6,522 nt of DNA from DASTPP01 sp035762175 (GTDB taxonomy: Bacteria > Myxococcota_A > Polyangia > Polyangiales > Polyangiaceae): NCBI GenBank assembly GCA_035762175.1, contig DASTPP010000182.1, positions 1 to 6,522 of the forward strand. The letters are read 5' to 3'. The position numbers and the translations under genes are program-made. This document shows positions 5,198-6,522 of the stretch, in pieces (within the stretch, counting starts at the first letter, position 1; every line of letters starts with the position of its first letter). The notes below the pieces were generated by a model, which saw only the letters and a program-made list of their open reading frames with translations, did not search any database and was not told where the DNA came from.

Positions 5198-6522
5198 CGC
5201 CGACGACGAGCACGCCGGCGAGCCCGTCGAGCCCGAGCACGCGGCGCTCGGCGGCGAAGGCGCCCTGCTCGTAGGCGATGGGCACGCGCGAGCGCTCGGC
5301 CCCCTCGGGCCCGACGCGCAGGGCCGCCCAGCGCATCGAGACGGGCTTCTCCCAGGCGGCGCGCAGCGCGAGCGACGCGCCCGGCGGCGCCCCCTCGAGG
5401 TCGACCCAGACGTAGACCATGCCGGTCGGCTCGAGCGGCGTGAAGCCGAGCCGGCGCGGCAGCGAGCGGAAGGGGAACGCGGCGTCGAAGCGCACGCGGC
5501 CCCAGGGCCCGAGGGCGGCGAAGCCCGGGGGGGCGTGGCGCCCGTCGTCGCGCTCGCCGAAGAAGGCGCGGTCGACGGCGAGGTCGAGCAGGAGCTCGCC
5601 GAGGTCGGCGCTCTTGTGGCGCGCGAGCGCGGCGAGCGACGTGAACGCGTCGTGATCGTTGTGGTAGCGCGTCGCGAGGGGGGGCGTCGCCTGCGGCCCG
5701 AGCTGCCAGAGCGCGTGCACGAACGCGCCGGGCGCGCCGGCGCCGTAGGCCGCGTCGAAGTACCAGGGCAAGAGGGGCGAGGCGTCGGGCTCGTCGGGCC
5801 CGCCCGGCGAGAGCAGCGCGCGCTCGGGCCGCGCCTGCGCCCGGTCGACCGCCGGCAGGACGGGCCCGAGGCAGCCCGTGGTCGAGAGCGCGAGGTACGA
5901 CGCGCTCGCGGCGAAGAACCCGCCCGTCTCGCCGGCGTCGACGGCCGAGAGCATGGCGAGCGCGACGAGCCGGTGCAGCGCCGTCTTGCGGAAGCAGCCC
6001 GCGCCGAGCCGCGCGTCGAGCAGGCCGAAGGCGGCGCAGCGGTCGTAGGGGGCGGCGGAGGGCGTGTCGCACCCAAGTCGGTAGGTCGAATCACCCAATT
6101 GGGATAGATAGACGTCGAAGGCCGGCGAGCCCCCCTCGTCGCCGTCGGGCGCGGGCGGCGGCAGCCCGGGGCCCGCCCGCAGCGCGTCGTAGGCCCGCTC
6201 GGCCTCGGCGAGCGCGTCGAGCGCGGACGGGCCCTCGGCCGGCGAGCGGGCGTGCACGCAGAGCGGCCGCCGCGGCGAGCAGAAGGGCGGCGCGCCGGCC
6301 GGGGGCCGCAGCGCGCCCGAGAAGAAGGGGCGGCCCCGGGGCCAGTCGTCGTCGGGCGGCGCCGGCGGCGGCGGCGCGGGCGGCGCCGACGACGCGCCCG
6401 GCGCGGGCCCCGAGGGCGTGACGTCGGGCGGGCGCGAGCAGGCGGCGGGGCCGCAGGCGGCGAGCGCGATCGCCAGCGCGCCGGGCAGGCGCCCCGGGCC
6501 GCGGCCGCCGGGGCGGGCCCGG
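5103..6522 (-). CDS. Lipoprotein of unrecognised family, possibly a degenerate metalloprotease fold (5' end beyond window)
   Basis: The frame is open from the right edge to the TGA at 5103, with no ATG, GTG or TTG in frame before the export signal, so the true start lies outside the window. The visible N-terminus is Arg-rich, then hydrophobic (LPGALAIALAAC), matching a lipobox L-A-A-C with its Cys codon at 6453-6455. The mature protein would have 450 residues. A Pro/Ala-rich linker comes first (about residues 6-40), then CSPRRPLCVH (59-68), paired cysteines at 129/140 and 154/195, a helical segment (about 150-195), a H-N-D-H-D motif (265-269), and a beta-rich C-terminal half (LEPTGMVYVWVDL) ending T-L-A-L-F-A-E. 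The layout resembles gluzincin-like secreted peptidases, but where HExxH would be expected there is only L-H-R-L-V-A (His161). A structural or binding role is therefore more likely than catalysis; this is inference. A GTG at 6257 would give 384 residues but would remove the lipobox. Its 3' end overlaps the convergent protease gene by 95 bases. Confidence 0.8.
   Translation of the reverse strand, partial: RARPGGRGPGRLPGALAIALAACGPAACSRPPDVTPSGPAPGASSAPPAPPPPAPPDDDWPRGRPFFSGALRPPAGAPPFCSPRRPLCVHARSPAEGPSALDALAEAERAYDALRAGPGLPPPAPDGDEGGSPAFDVYLSQLGDSTYRLGCDTPSAAPYDRCAAFGLLDARLGAGCFRKTALHRLVALAMLSAVDAGETGGFFAASASYLALSTTGCLGPVLPAVDRAQARPERALLSPGGPDEPDASPLLPWYFDAAYGAGAPGAFVHALWQLGPQATPPLATRYHNDHDAFTSLAALARHKSADLGELLLDLAVDRAFFGERDDGRHAPPGFAALGPWGRVRFDAAFPFRSLPRRLGFTPLEPTGMVYVWVDLEGAPPGASLALRAAWEKPVSMRWAALRVGPEGAERSRVPIAYEQGAFAAERRVLGLDGLAGVLVVGVNVGDEGPGSPFRPDEWPYEPHAGTLALFAE

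Noticed and set aside
2600..6094. A 1164-codon minus-strand open frame opposite the protease and lipoprotein genes
   Set aside because: Its translation is Arg/Pro/Ala-rich without domains. It lies antisense to a protease with a full catalytic triad and out of frame with the lipoprotein, so it is an effect of high GC and scarce stops.

Overview
The window is extremely GC-rich, with G or C at almost every third codon position. It encodes secreted and envelope proteins of a type common in Myxococcota (formerly Deltaproteobacteria). Three points support that group: three tandem bactofilins, a subtilisin-like protease with a C-terminal Gly-Cys / short hydrophobic stretch / Arg cluster resembling a MYXO-CTERM sorting signal, and a beta-barrel protein with a Pro/Gly/Tyr/Gln spacer after its signal peptide. 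This is inferred from gene content; no marker gene fixes the species. A Polyangia-like myxobacterium is my best guess.

Layout from left to right. Positions 1-1459 (minus strand) hold three consecutive bactofilin (polymer-forming cytoskeletal) genes. The one transcribed last carries a long Pro/Ala/Arg-rich tail and runs off the left edge. The junctions are unusual: the first gene has no stop in its own frame, the second overlaps the third by 100 bases, and the frame shared by the first and third is open from 1459 to the edge. Positions 1460-1616 form a GC-rich gap with two hairpins and a (GGGC)6 run. Positions 1617-2480 (minus) encode an outer-membrane beta-barrel protein with a signal peptide and a P-P-P-G-Y-G-Q repeat spacer. 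Positions 2481-2635 are a divergent, locally less GC-rich intergenic region. Positions 2636-5197 (plus) encode a secreted S8 serine peptidase with an intact Asp/His/Ser triad and a large insertion. Positions 5103-6522 (minus) encode a lipoprotein whose start lies beyond the right edge; it converges on the protease and overlaps its 3' end by 95 bases.

The bactofilins and barrel gene share a strand and may be co-transcribed, although the 157-base gap with hairpins could separate them. The protease and lipoprotein are both predicted to be exported, but nothing directly shows that they act together. The strongest points for follow-up are the broken or fused bactofilin reading frames, poly-C tracts at the start of the outer-membrane protein gene, and the lipoprotein's resemblance to a metalloprotease that has lost its zinc-binding motif. 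I saw no tRNA, rRNA, CRISPR array, transposase or phage gene.
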